Assembly: GCF_021608265.1 (NCBI RefSeq) | Contig: NZ_JAKIHP010000002.1 | Span: 620,001 to 684,000 of the forward strand | DNA length: 64,000 nt | DNA from: Flavobacterium wongokense | GTDB taxonomy: Bacteria > Bacteroidota > Bacteroidia > Flavobacteriales > Flavobacteriaceae | Direction of reading: 5' to 3' | In this document: positions 1-8,509 of the stretch, in pieces | Layout of the letters: each line of letters begins with the position of its first letter | Numbering within the stretch: the stretch's first letter is position 1 | Program-made: the position numbers and the translations under genes | The notes under the pieces: generated by a model | What the model saw: the letters and a program-made list of their open reading frames with translations, nothing else | The model's database searches: none | What the model was told of the DNA's origin: nothing

Positions 1-1
1 C

Positions 2-3000
2 TCCACTATTATTTTACCTTTTCCTGATGGCAATGGAAATATGGGACATTTCAAGATATATGAGGCGCCAGTAATGCATCCAGATTTGGCAGCGCGGTTT
101 CCGGATAACAAATCCTATGTCGGACAGGGAATTGAAAACCCTTCCTCGATTATTCGTTTCAGTGTAACTTTATTTGGACTCCACACCATGACATTGGCTG
201 CCGATAATAAGACTTCATACATCGACCCTTATTCAAATCAAGGCAACTATTATGTAAGCTATTTAAAGGAAGGATTAACTACTAATCATACATTCCAATG
301 TCATACAAATGATGTAAAACCCGAATTGAAAATAAACGAAATATACGCTCAGCCACAGGATAACGGCAATTACAGAACCTATCGTACAGGAATTGTAACT
401 ACTGTTGAATATTCGGCATTCCATATAGCAGAAGCCGGGCTCGAATTGGGTACTTTGGCCCAAAAGAAAGCAGCGGTTTTAGCAGCTGTGGCAGTCACCA
501 TTACCCGCGTTAATTCGATGTTTGAACGTGATCTTTCGGTTTTCCTTCAATTGATTCCCAATGAGGATGAAGTGATTTTTATAGATTCGGATAATTTGAC
601 CAACGACGATGTTGGTGCGCTTATTGGCGAAACCCAGGAAACACTCGATGCTGTGATTGGTACGGAAAACTATGACTTCGGGCACGGCGTTGGTACATCC
701 GGTGGTGGACTCGGTGGCGGACAACCCTGCTCTGAAGGCGGAAAGGCATTTGGCGCAACCGGAACGGGATCACCAGTGGGAGACCCTTTCGACATTGATT
801 ATGTAGCGCACGAAATGGGACATCAATTTGGCGCAGCGCATACTTTTAACAACAGCTGCGGTGGAAATCGGGACAGCAATTGGTCCTACGAACCCGGAAG
901 CGGTAGCTCTATTATGGCTTATGCGGGAATATGTGATCCTAACATCCAGGGGAATTCAAATGCACAGTTTTTTGCGGGCAGCATAGCGCAAATCCGAAAT
1001 ACCATAAACGGAGCCGGAGGCAGTTGTGCTGCTACAACTTCAAATATGAATACGCCACCTATAATTAGTGCCGGGATTGATTATAAAATACCTAAAGGGA
1101 CTGCTTTTATCCTGACAGGAACTGCAACCGATGCAGACAACGATGCCTTAACCTATATGTGGGAACAATATGACCGCCAGATTTCAACACAACCACCCTT
1201 AGCGACAGCTACTGAAGGTCCGAATTTCAAGCCACAGCCCATTACAACTGTTCCTGTTCGTTATCTGCCACAGCTTTCAGATGTTTTGGCTAATAATCTT
1301 ACGCCAACCTGGGAAGTGATTTCCAATGTAGGACGTGATTATAATTTTGCATTTACCGTAAGGGACAATAATATCAACGGTGGTGAATCTGTTACCGATT
1401 TTATGAAAGTTACGGTGTCCAATGTTGCCGGTCCATTTGTAATTACAGCGCCAAACTCAGCTGTCAATTGGACCGTGGCTTCAAATCAGACCATCACCTG
1501 GAATGTTGCCGGAACTACAGCAAACGGAATCAATGCCGCGAATGTAGATATTCTTCTGTCAACCAATGGTGGGCTGAATTTTTCAATTCCATTGGCTACA
1601 AATGTCCCTAATGATGGAAGCGAAATAATTACTATTCCTAATTCACCAGGAAGCACAAACCGGATTATGGTAAGGGCTCATGACAATATTTTTTATGATG
1701 TATCGAACCAAAATTTTACCATATCACCATCTGCAGCAACATTCCTGCTGGAAACCAATAGCACACAAACAGTAAGTGCCTGTTTGGGAACTGATGCAAA
1801 TTATACTTTTAATTACACAACCATTTCAGGGTTTACAGGAACAACCAGTTTCTCTGTATCCGGAATTCCAGCCGGAATTACGACGTCATTTACACCAGCT
1901 TCAATCAGTACAAACGGAACTGTAACATTGGCTTTGAACAATACACAGAACGGAGCAGTTGGTTTTTATCCGCTGACCATTACCGCAACTTCGGGTGCTA
2001 TTGTTAAAACGGCAAACGTTTATCTTAATTTACTCAGTAATTCTTTTCAATCTTTGGCTTTGAATTCTCCGGCAGACAATGCGACGGGAATTGGGTTTTC
2101 ACCCAATTTCAACTGGTCTTCAGACAGCAATGCTTCTCAATATACTATCGAAATTGCAACCGATTCGGGATTTACCAATATTGTCAATACTGGCCTGGCT
2201 TCAACCAATTCCTATATTTTTTCCGGATTGAGCGAAGCAACTTTGTATTATTGGAGAGTGCGCGCTGAAAATGCGGCGTGTAGTGGCGATTTCAGTAACG
2301 TGTCCCAATTTACAACAGGGCAGCTTACTTGTTCCGATTTTAATTCAACGGATGTTCCCGTTGCTATATCTGATGGTGCTCCTGCCACAGTACAGTCCGG
2401 TTTAACAATTGCTGACGATTTCAATATTCAGAGCGCCACAGTTTCATTAAACATTTCCCATACGTGGATGACTGATTTGATTGTTAGATTAATCAGTCCT
2501 ACAGGAACTATCATCACGCTTTTTGCCGACCAATGTGGCGATGCAGATGATGCTTCCGCAACGTTCAGTGATAGCGGCATTACTTTAACCTGTGGAGGAA
2601 CACCTGTAATTTCAGGAACAGTCAAACCTACTACACCACTAAGCACCCTAATTGGTGAATCCAGCTTAGGCAATTGGCAATTAGAGGTTGAAGATCAGGC
2701 TAATCAGGATGGTGGTTTTATCAATTCATGGAGTTTGAATCTTTGCCGAATCACTCCTGCCCTTTCTGTACCAAGTTTTTCTAATGCAGATTTTACTATC
2801 TATCCAAATCCAAACAACGGAACATTCTCCGTGCAGGCAAATAATCTGTTCGGGCAATACGAATTGAAGATTTACGATATGTGTGGACGCAAAATTTACC
2901 AACGGCAACCAATTTTAAATGGCGGGAATTGGATAGACAACATCCAGCTTCAGGCTCAGGACGGAATCTATCTTGTCGAATTATCCGGTAACGGAACAAA

Positions 3001-3028
3001 AACCGTCAAAAAATTCATAAAGAAATAA
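2..3028 (+). CDS. Secreted metzincin metalloprotease with T9SS sorting domain (5' truncated)
   Basis: The frame is open to the window edge, so the start lies upstream; the ATG at 41 is internal because the preceding codons continue a plausible propeptide. The zinc motif HEMGHQFGAAH (nt 809-841) matches the metzincin HExxHxxGxxH pattern, and SIMAYAGIC just downstream supplies the Met-turn, so this is a reprolysin (M12B)-like protease. A fibronectin-III-like segment follows at about nt 2050-2310. A proprotein-convertase P-type beta-sandwich follows at about nt 2330-2740. The end is a type A T9SS domain (YPNPNNGTF, then a KKFIKK tail). The protein should cross the outer membrane through T9SS and be released or anchored at the surface. 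The substrate is unknown. At least 1009 residues are present. A strong terminator follows. Confidence 0.9.
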   Translation, partial: STIILPFPDGNGNMGHFKIYEAPVMHPDLAARFPDNKSYVGQGIENPSSIIRFSVTLFGLHTMTLAADNKTSYIDPYSNQGNYYVSYLKEGLTTNHTFQCHTNDVKPELKINEIYAQPQDNGNYRTYRTGIVTTVEYSAFHIAEAGLELGTLAQKKAAVLAAVAVTITRVNSMFERDLSVFLQLIPNEDEVIFIDSDNLTNDDVGALIGETQETLDAVIGTENYDFGHGVGTSGGGLGGGQPCSEGGKAFGATGTGSPVGDPFDIDYVAHEMGHQFGAAHTFNNSCGGNRDSNWSYEPGSGSSIMAYAGICDPNIQGNSNAQFFAGSIAQIRNTINGAGGSCAATTSNMNTPPIISAGIDYKIPKGTAFILTGTATDADNDALTYMWEQYDRQISTQPPLATATEGPNFKPQPITTVPVRYLPQLSDVLANNLTPTWEVISNVGRDYNFAFTVRDNNINGGESVTDFMKVTVSNVAGPFVITAPNSAVNWTVASNQTITWNVAGTTANGINAANVDILLSTNGGLNFSIPLATNVPNDGSEIITIPNSPGSTNRIMVRAHDNIFYDVSNQNFTISPSAATFLLETNSTQTVSACLGTDANYTFNYTTISGFTGTTSFSVSGIPAGITTSFTPASISTNGTVTLALNNTQNGAVGFYPLTITATSGAIVKTANVYLNLLSNSFQSLALNSPADNATGIGFSPNFNWSSDSNASQYTIEIATDSGFTNIVNTGLASTNSYIFSGLSEATLYYWRVRAENAACSGDFSNVSQFTTGQLTCSDFNSTDVPVAISDGAPATVQSGLTIADDFNIQSATVSLNISHTWMTDLIVRLISPTGTIITLFADQCGDADDASATFSDSGITLTCGGTPVISGTVKPTTPLSTLIGESSLGNWQLEVEDQANQDGGFINSWSLNLCRITPALSVPSFSNADFTIYPNPNNGTFSVQANNLFGQYELKIYDMCGRKIYQRQPILNGGNWIDNIQLQAQDGIYLVELSGNGTKTVKKFIKK

Positions 3029-3044
3029 CCTCAACAAACTTAGT

Positions 3045-3075
3045 AAAAGGCTGCCCAAGGCAGCCTTTTATCATT
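3045..3075 (+). terminator. Rho-independent terminator of the metalloprotease gene
   Basis: An 11-bp perfect stem AAAAGGCTGCC / GGCAGCCTTTT with a CAA loop begins 16 bp after the protease stop codon. It separates the protease from the MFS gene. Confidence 0.9.
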
Positions 3076-3147
3076 TTAAAACTATTTAATAACAATAACG
3101 TTGTAATTGGTTCATAACCTTTTCAAGACTTTTTTGTCAGAAAAGAA

Positions 3148-4422
3148 ATGGCTACCTTTAAGGTTCAATTCCGCAATATGCCATTAATAGATTATAGTTT
3201 TCTCGAACGGATTTTACCCAAAGCCAAGATTAAGAAAAGCTTCAGAAAGGCAAAGCAATCCTATCTGGTTAGGGTTCGGTTGGCAACTTCACTGTTTTTC
3301 TTCGGGATGGGATTTTGTTTTTCGACCTGGGCAAGCCGAATTCCCGACATCAAATCGATGCTGCATCTTGGCGAAGCCGAATTGGGAACCATGCTTTTTG
3401 CCCTGCCTATCGGACAGCTGTTTGCGATGCCGATTTCGGGGAAAGTCGTTACCAAATACGGAAGCAGGAATATCTCGATCTTAGGATTACTGTCATATGG
3501 AATATGCCTGACCTTATTGGGATTTGCAAAAGCCGACTGGCAGTTGGCAGCAGGATTGTTCCTCTTTGGTTTTTTTGGAAACTTCTGCAACATTGCCGTG
3601 AATACTCAAGGTGTTTATACACAGCAGTTGTTTGACAAACCCATTATTGGTTCGTTTCACGGCTCGTGGAGTCTGGCCGGATTTTGCGGCGCATTGGTCG
3701 GCTTATTGATGCTGGCATTCAAATTAAGTCCGTTGCAGCATTTTGCTGTTGCCTTAAGTTTTGTCATCATTATAGTTGCAACAAATTATAAGTTTATGAT
3801 CAAAGCCAAATCCAAACAGGAAGAAGAAAAATCAAGTGCTTCCTTTTGGAAAAATCCTGATAAAACCCTGCTTTGGCTTGGAGTAATCTGTTTCTGCGGA
3901 ATGGCGAGCGAAGGAATCATGTTTGACTGGAGCGGTGTTTATTTTAAGGAAATCATCAAAGCTCCGGGAGCATTGGTTGTTTTGGGCTATACAACCTTCA
4001 TGATCAGCATGGCTTCGGGAAGGTTTTTGAGCGATTTTTTGGTTCATAAATTTGGCCCAAAAAAAGTATTGATCATCAGCGGATTGGTAATTTCGTCTGG
4101 CTTGTACATGGCGGTTTTATTGCCGTATTTGATTCCGTGTATGATTGCCTTTATGCTGGTTGGTTTTGGAGTTTCGAATGTAGTGCCGATTATTTTTAAC
4201 GTTGCCGGAAACAATGAAAATGTTCCGCCCGGAATTGCCTTAACGATAGTAACCAGCATCAGTTTCCTTGGATTTTTGATTGGCCCGCCTTTGATTGGAT
4301 TTATTGCCCAACTAACGAGCTTGAAATATTCCTTTGCTATTATTGGGGTTTTTGGAATATTTATTTCGATGTTGGTCAGTTGGCTGAAGATATTCACCCG
4401 AGCCGAAGGGCGAATTGATTGA
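3148..4422 (+). CDS. MFS transporter, YbjJ-like
   Basis: This 424-residue protein has about 12 hydrophobic segments, the usual size for the major facilitator superfamily. After a basic N-terminal extension, the first helix and loop (GMGFCFSTWASRIPDIK) and the second-helix region resemble E. coli YbjJ and related single-component transporters. The substrate cannot be read from the sequence; a small organic solute or drug is possible. The start at 3148 gives a charged cytoplasmic leader, and an in-frame ATG at 3178 is an alternative. The 3' end runs into the promoter of the next gene, which reads the same way. Confidence 0.8.
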   Translation: MATFKVQFRNMPLIDYSFLERILPKAKIKKSFRKAKQSYLVRVRLATSLFFFGMGFCFSTWASRIPDIKSMLHLGEAELGTMLFALPIGQLFAMPISGKVVTKYGSRNISILGLLSYGICLTLLGFAKADWQLAAGLFLFGFFGNFCNIAVNTQGVYTQQLFDKPIIGSFHGSWSLAGFCGALVGLLMLAFKLSPLQHFAVALSFVIIIVATNYKFMIKAKSKQEEEKSSASFWKNPDKTLLWLGVICFCGMASEGIMFDWSGVYFKEIIKAPGALVVLGYTTFMISMASGRFLSDFLVHKFGPKKVLIISGLVISSGLYMAVLLPYLIPCMIAFMLVGFGVSNVVPIIFNVAGNNENVPPGIALTIVTSISFLGFLIGPPLIGFIAQLTSLKYSFAIIGVFGIFISMLVSWLKIFTRAEGRID

Positions 4423-4443
4423 AGATAAATAATTTTATATTTG
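4415..4443 (+). promoter_or_regulatory. Bacteroidota-type promoter of the DUF6624-like lipoprotein gene
   Basis: TATATTTG (4436-4443) matches the -7 consensus TAnnTTTG, with TTG 18 bp upstream (4415-4417). It overlaps the last codons of the MFS gene and lies 17 bp before the ATG at 4461. Confidence 0.6.
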
Positions 4444-4460
4444 TAACAAACACTTACAAA

Positions 4461-5039
4461 ATGAAACAGTTATCAGCCTTATTACTTTTTTGCCTAATAC
4501 TTACTTCCTGCCAAAAAAATACTCCCTATTCCGAAGCCATGAAAGCCGATTTACAGGCAATGTATGACAAGGACCAAAAAGCGCAGGAATACGATATGGC
4601 CAAGGTACAGCGAAAATCATATGGCGATTCGATGGAAGTTGAATTTAATAAGTTGTGTGTAAAGAATACCATCATCCTTAAAAAGTACTTCGCAGAAAAT
4701 GGTTATCCCGGAATCAAGGAAAACGGCGAAAAGGCATCTTTGAATTTTTGGCTTTTGGCCCAACACAGCGACCACGATGTAGCCTTTCAGGAAGAGGTTT
4801 TAAAAGCTATGGAAAAAGAGCTCAAAAACAAAAATGCAAATCCATCCAATTATGCGTATTTGTACGACAGGGTTCAAAAGAATCAAAACAAACCGCAACG
4901 CTACGGAACGCAGATGGTTTGGGATTCGCACGGCGTCCACAGTCCGTACAACCTGGAATCTCCCAAAAAAGTTGATGAGCGAAGAGCTTCGATGGGATTG
5001 GGAACTTTGGCGGAATACCTGAAAGAGTTTGAAAACTAG
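4461..5039 (+). CDS. DUF6624-like lipoprotein
   Basis: I chose the ATG at 4461 because it gives a clean lipoprotein signal (MKQLSALLLFCLILTSC, lipobox LTSC); an upstream in-frame ATG at 4419 would bury the signal and precede the promoter. The mature part contains LLAQHSDHD, YLYDRV and NKPQRYGTQ, which I recognise as the conserved core of DUF6624, a family without an assigned activity. The protein should be lipid-anchored in the periplasm. The gene converges on the minus-strand gene at 5042 with only 2 bp between the stop codons. Family assignment is from memory. Confidence 0.75.
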   Translation: MKQLSALLLFCLILTSCQKNTPYSEAMKADLQAMYDKDQKAQEYDMAKVQRKSYGDSMEVEFNKLCVKNTIILKKYFAENGYPGIKENGEKASLNFWLLAQHSDHDVAFQEEVLKAMEKELKNKNANPSNYAYLYDRVQKNQNKPQRYGTQMVWDSHGVHSPYNLESPKKVDERRASMGLGTLAEYLKEFEN

Positions 5040-5041
5040 GC

Positions 5042-5350
5042 TTACTCAGTTGACAGGAAATTGCTTTCTTTCAATTCAATATATCTCGTGTACTGCAATG
5101 TATATGTATCGAGTAGGAATAGATTTCCAAAATAGCATCCGAGCAGGTAACAGGAATGTAATTTCCCGGATTTACTGATCTGTATTTCAAAATTATTAAG
5201 GATTACAATGTCGTCATAGGTAATTGGGTCACCCATAAAAACTCCATTGTCGTATTGCCAGATACCATCCATTCTTCCGGGCAGGAACATAAACCTGTCT
5301 ATAAGAAGCAGGAATAGCAGCAATGGCAATATCCTGAAGGTTTTTTTCAT
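5042..5350 (-). CDS. Small exported or membrane-anchored hypothetical protein
   Basis: This 102-residue protein begins MKKTFRILPLLLFLLLIDRF, a signal peptide or single membrane anchor. The rest is a short beta-rich domain with two cysteines close together (HSCYLLGCYF). I do not recognise the family. Its ATG directly abuts the TAG stop of the upstream gene at 5351, so the two are probably translationally coupled. Confidence 0.6.
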   Translation of the reverse strand: MKKTFRILPLLLFLLLIDRFMFLPGRMDGIWQYDNGVFMGDPITYDDIVILNNFEIQISKSGKLHSCYLLGCYFGNLFLLDTYTLQYTRYIELKESNFLSTE

Positions 5351-5566
5351 CTAAATGCTCATTCTAAATGCTTCTATCACAGGATGTGCCTTACCAAAAT
5401 CAACTTCCTGGATAAACAGTTCCACTGCTTTTGAAGTTTGGATGCTGGGCAGTACATTCGCCTGATTGTTATCCCTAATCACTACGTTGATATCGGCTTC
5501 TTCCAATCTTTCCTTTAAGGTAACTGCCAGGATTTCTTCTCCTGAAAATATTTTTATCAATCCCAT
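5351..5566 (-). CDS. DUF2007-type small putative signal-transducing protein
   Basis: The 71-residue sequence starts MGLIKIFSGEEILAVTLKER and continues with a beta-alpha-beta pattern typical of the DUF2007 fold (a PII/ACT-like ferredoxin fold). Family members are small cytoplasmic proteins of uncertain role, sometimes suspected of ligand sensing. It sits 15 bp downstream of the helicase-like gene and immediately upstream of the exported hypothetical, suggesting a three-gene operon. Confidence 0.7.
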   Translation of the reverse strand: MGLIKIFSGEEILAVTLKERLEEADINVVIRDNNQANVLPSIQTSKAVELFIQEVDFGKAHPVIEAFRMSI

Positions 5567-5581
5567 TTTATTTGTTATTTG

Positions 5582-6199
5582 TTATTCTTCATCCATCTCG
5601 AAGAAGAGCGGTTCAATCATTATTTTATCGGCAAGTGATTCGACCCTTTCGGTTATTTGCGAGCAAAAAAACAGGCGCTGTGTTTTCTCTATGCTTTGTG
5701 ACAAACGAAGGACAACCGCATCCATTCGGCTCCTGAACAATATATCGGCATCATCAACAATCATCATGCGTATCGTATTGCTGTTGAATCCAGCCGAAGA
5801 AAACATAGCGTTGATTTTATTGGGCGTTCCAATCAGGATATCCAATCCCATCGACACTACATTTTTATCATAGTCGATATCGCCTTTGTCATGGACTCCT
5901 AAAATGCTCAAATCTGTGTAAGCTCCATATTTCAGGAACAACTCTTCCATTTCCAATACTTTTTCCTTGTCTTCAACAATGATCAGGCAGCGTGTACTTT
6001 CCCCTATGGTTTTTTCCAGTTTTTGGATTACGTTCAACACAATGGTTGTTGTTTTACCGGTTCCTCCAGGCGATTGGATTACAGCATCTGCGCCACTTTT
6101 GATGGTAGAAAAAGTTTCCTGCTGCATCTCATTGGCTTCGGCCAGACCGTTTTCAATGAGTGCCTTTTGAAGATTTGGGTTTATTTTTTTTAGATTCAT
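5582..6199 (-). CDS. Single-RecA-domain DEAD-box helicase-like protein
   Basis: From the ATG at 6199 the protein has 205 residues. It contains an upstream Gln region (MQQE), Walker A SPGGTGKT (Lys49), motif Ib-like GTPNK (124-128) and VDDAD at 148-152 in place of DEAD. A CSQ triplet stands where SAT would be. The C-terminal RecA-like domain is missing, so it is about half a normal DEAD-box helicase. It may be a regulator, an RNA-binding remnant or a subunit that pairs with another protein. Starting at the ATG at 6253 would translate 18 extra codons straight through an intergenic repeat, so I reject that start. Confidence 0.75.
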   Translation of the reverse strand: MNLKKINPNLQKALIENGLAEANEMQQETFSTIKSGADAVIQSPGGTGKTTTIVLNVIQKLEKTIGESTRCLIIVEDKEKVLEMEELFLKYGAYTDLSILGVHDKGDIDYDKNVVSMGLDILIGTPNKINAMFSSAGFNSNTIRMMIVDDADILFRSRMDAVVLRLSQSIEKTQRLFFCSQITERVESLADKIMIEPLFFEMDEE

Positions 6200-6213
6200 T
6201 TTCTTGATTTTTT

Positions 6214-6286
6214 GGGCGTTGCCTTTGGCCGCGCTTTCCGCTCTAGTCCTCACTTCGTTCCGGGCTGCCGCTGTAATCGCTAACGC
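6214..6286 (-). repeat. Flavobacterial intergenic palindromic repeat (type GCGTTAGCGATT)
   Basis: Read on the minus strand, the element begins GCGTTAGCGATTACAGCGG, contains AGCGGAAAGCGCGGCC and ends GGCAACGCCC. The ends are short inverted repeats (GCGTT / AACGC) and it is richer in GC than its surroundings. From memory this resembles a repeat scattered between genes of Flavobacterium. It sits exactly between the regulator stop (6289) and the helicase-like start (6199). Confidence 0.6.
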
Positions 6287-6288
6287 AT

Positions 6289-7452
6289 TTATTTGCTTGC
6301 AAAAAGTTTTACATCCATTTCCGAAATTTCACTTCCTCCAAGGATTATTAAACGCTCCACTACATTTCGAAGTTCACGGATATTCCCTGTCCAATCGTAT
6401 TCCTGCAATAACTTAATGGCTTCTTTTGAAAATAATTTAGCGGTATTTCCCTGCTCTTCCGCAATTTTAGAAGCAAAATGCTCAATCAACAACGGAATAT
6501 CATCCCTTCTTTCATTCAAGGCCGGAACCTTAATCAAAATTACAGCGAGCCTGTGGTACAAGTCCTCACGGAAGCGGCCTTCGGCTATTTCCTTTTTCAA
6601 ATCCTTATTCGTTGCAGCCACAACCCTAACATTAATCTTAATGTCTTTATCCGCGCCCACACGCTGAATCAGGCTTTCCTGCAAAGCGCGCAATACCTTG
6701 GCCTGCGCCGAAAGGCTCATGTCACCAATTTCATCAAGGAAAATAGTTCCGCCATCAGCAGCTTCAAATTTACCGGCTCTGTCTTTTACAGCTGAAGTAA
6801 AGGCTCCTTTGACGTGTCCAAACAATTCGCTTTCAATAAGTTCCGATGGTATTGCAGCGCAATTTACTTCAATCATTGGAGCTTCTGCCCTTTCGCTTTT
6901 TTCGTGCAATTGATGGGCAACCAGTTCCTTTCCGGTTCCATTTGGCCCCGTAATCAAAACCCTGGCATCGGTAAGCGCTACTTTTTCAATCATTAATTTG
7001 ATTTGGTTTATGGCATCGCTTTCGCCTATGATTTCATAATTTTTGGAAACCTTTTTCTTTAAGATCTTATTTTCAACAACCAATTGCTTTTTGTCTAAGG
7101 CATTTCTAACCGTATTGAGCAATCGGTTCAAATCGGGTGGCTTTGAGATATAATCAAATGCTCCGAGACGCATGGTATTGACAGCTGTTTCCAAATCGCC
7201 GTGTCCTGAAATCATTACCATCGGAATCTCGGGCTTGATTTTCTTAACGGCTTCGAGCAATTCCTCACCGTTCATTTTTGGCATTTTGATGTCACAAAGT
7301 ACCAAGTCGTAGTCTTCATTTTTGATTTTTTCAAAACCAAGTTTTCCGTCTTCAGCTTCTTCAACGGTGTAGGTGCTGCTTTCCTCAGAAAGTATTTTCA
7401 CTAATACTCTTCGGATAGATAATTCGTCTTCGATTACTAATATTTTGGGCAT
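6289..7452 (-). CDS. NtrC-type response regulator (receiver plus sigma-54 AAA+ domain, no HTH)
   Basis: Residues 1-120 form a receiver domain with phosphoacceptor Asp54 (LVLCDIKMP) and acidic residues near the N-terminus. From about 140 to 370 lies the sigma-54-interaction AAA+ domain: Walker A GPNGTGKE, ESELFGHVKGAFTSA, and the Walker B region GGTIFLDEIGDM. The sigma-54-contacting loop reads GAFTSA (216-221) instead of GAFTGA. The protein stops at 387 residues, soon after the AAA+ lid, so the usual Fis-type helix-turn-helix is absent. The cognate kinase is not adjacent. I infer a transcriptional role without specific DNA binding of its own. Confidence 0.88.
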   Translation of the reverse strand: MPKILVIEDELSIRRVLVKILSEESSTYTVEEAEDGKLGFEKIKNEDYDLVLCDIKMPKMNGEELLEAVKKIKPEIPMVMISGHGDLETAVNTMRLGAFDYISKPPDLNRLLNTVRNALDKKQLVVENKILKKKVSKNYEIIGESDAINQIKLMIEKVALTDARVLITGPNGTGKELVAHQLHEKSERAEAPMIEVNCAAIPSELIESELFGHVKGAFTSAVKDRAGKFEAADGGTIFLDEIGDMSLSAQAKVLRALQESLIQRVGADKDIKINVRVVAATNKDLKKEIAEGRFREDLYHRLAVILIKVPALNERRDDIPLLIEHFASKIAEEQGNTAKLFSKEAIKLLQEYDWTGNIRELRNVVERLIILGGSEISEMDVKLFASK

Positions 7453-7510
7453 TTATGAAATTTTGAATTATAAATTTTGAATTCTGAATTACAAATAAAT
7501 CGTTTGTTTT

Positions 7511-7593
7511 AGCCCTGATTGCAGCAACTACCATGTAGTGCGGAAAGCAGGATAATGGTTTATTCACAGCCCGAACGATTGGCTCCTAATCAG
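7511..7593 (+). repeat. Dispersed palindromic intergenic repeat, copy A
   Basis: The element starts AGCCCTGATTGCAGCAA and ends CGATTGGCTCCTAATCAG, with terminal inverted CTGATT / AATCAG. The inner part contains CTACCATGTAG and CAGGATAATGG. It aligns along most of its length with copy B at 39551-39630 (opposite orientation). It lies between the regulator gene and the panB promoter. Confidence 0.75.
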
Positions 7594-7637
7594 TTTTGAC
7601 AAAAGTAATATAATTTCAGATTAAGCGCCTTACTTTG

Positions 7638-7666
7638 TTGCATCAAAAATAGATTTAATACTTTTG
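7638..7666 (+). promoter_or_regulatory. panB promoter
   Basis: TACTTTTG (7659-7666) matches TAnnTTTG, with TTG at 7638-7640, 18 bp upstream. The ATG follows 19 bp downstream. Confidence 0.65.
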
Positions 7667-7685
7667 TAGTTCTAAACGAACAACT

Positions 7686-8504
7686 ATGTCTACAGCAAAA
7701 AAGGATTACAAAAGGATAACCACAAAGTCATTATTTGACATGAAGGCGAATGGCGAAAAAATTTCGATGCTTACCGCATACGATTTTACCATGGCAAAAA
7801 TTGTTGATACTGCAGGTGTTGATGTAATTTTGGTTGGAGATTCCGCGAGTAATGTAATGGCTGGCCACGAAACCACACTGCCAATTACGCTGGATCAAAT
7901 GATTTATCATGCTTCTTCTGTTGTGAGAGCTGTTGACCGTGCTTTGGTTGTGGTTGACCTTCCTTTTGGAAGTTACCAATCCGACCCGAAAGAAGCTTTG
8001 CGTTCGTCTATCAGGATTATGAAGGAAAGTGGCGGACATGCTGTAAAGCTTGAAGGTGGAGGCGAAATCAAGGAAAGCATCAAACGCATCCTTGCAGCGG
8101 GAATTCCGGTTATGGGGCATTTGGGACTGACACCACAATCTATTTATAAATTCGGAACCTATACCGTTCGTGCCAAGGAAGAAGCTGAAGCAGCACAATT
8201 GCTGGAAGATGCACAATTGCTGGAAAAACTCGGATGTTTTGCATTGGTTTTGGAAAAAATTCCAGCCGCACTTGCCGAAAAAGTAGCAAAGACCATTTCC
8301 ATTCCTGTAATCGGGATTGGCGCCGGTGGTGGCGTTGACGGACAGGTTTTGGTAATCCACGATATGTTGGGAATGAACAATGAATTCAGCCCAAGGTTTC
8401 TGCGCCGTTATTTAGATTTGTACGAGCAAATGACCAAAGCGATTGGAAATTTTGTAACCGATGTAAAGTCGAAGGATTTCCCAAATAAGAACGAACAATA
8501 CTAG
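7686..8504 (+). CDS. panB: 3-methyl-2-oxobutanoate hydroxymethyltransferase
   Basis: PanB transfers a hydroxymethyl group from 5,10-methylenetetrahydrofolate to 2-oxoisovalerate to give ketopantoate, the first committed step of pantothenate and CoA synthesis. At 272 residues it is the usual length. Conserved stretches include SMLTAYDF, the metal and substrate loop [24 protein letters not shown] and [14 protein letters not shown]. It is cytoplasmic and expected to be decameric. The start at 7686 is the first ATG after a good promoter. The RluA-family gene follows after 5 bp and is probably co-transcribed. No other pantothenate gene is in the window. Confidence 0.97.
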   Translation: MSTAKKDYKRITTKSLFDMKANGEKISMLTAYDFTMAKIVDTAGVDVILVGDSASNVMAGHETTLPITLDQMIYHASSVVRAVDRALVVVDLPFGSYQSDPKEALRSSIRIMKESGGHAVKLEGGGEIKESIKRILAAGIPVMGHLGLTPQSIYKFGTYTVRAKEEAEAAQLLEDAQLLEKLGCFALVLEKIPAALAEKVAKTISIPVIGIGAGGGVDGQVLVIHDMLGMNNEFSPRFLRRYLDLYEQMTKAIGNFVTDVKSKDFPNKNEQY

Positions 8505-8509
8505 TCTGC

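Noticed and set aside
7731..8360. A 209-codon minus-strand frame opposite panB
   Set aside because: Composition is Cys/Phe/Asn-rich and has no domain; it mirrors the codon pattern of panB.
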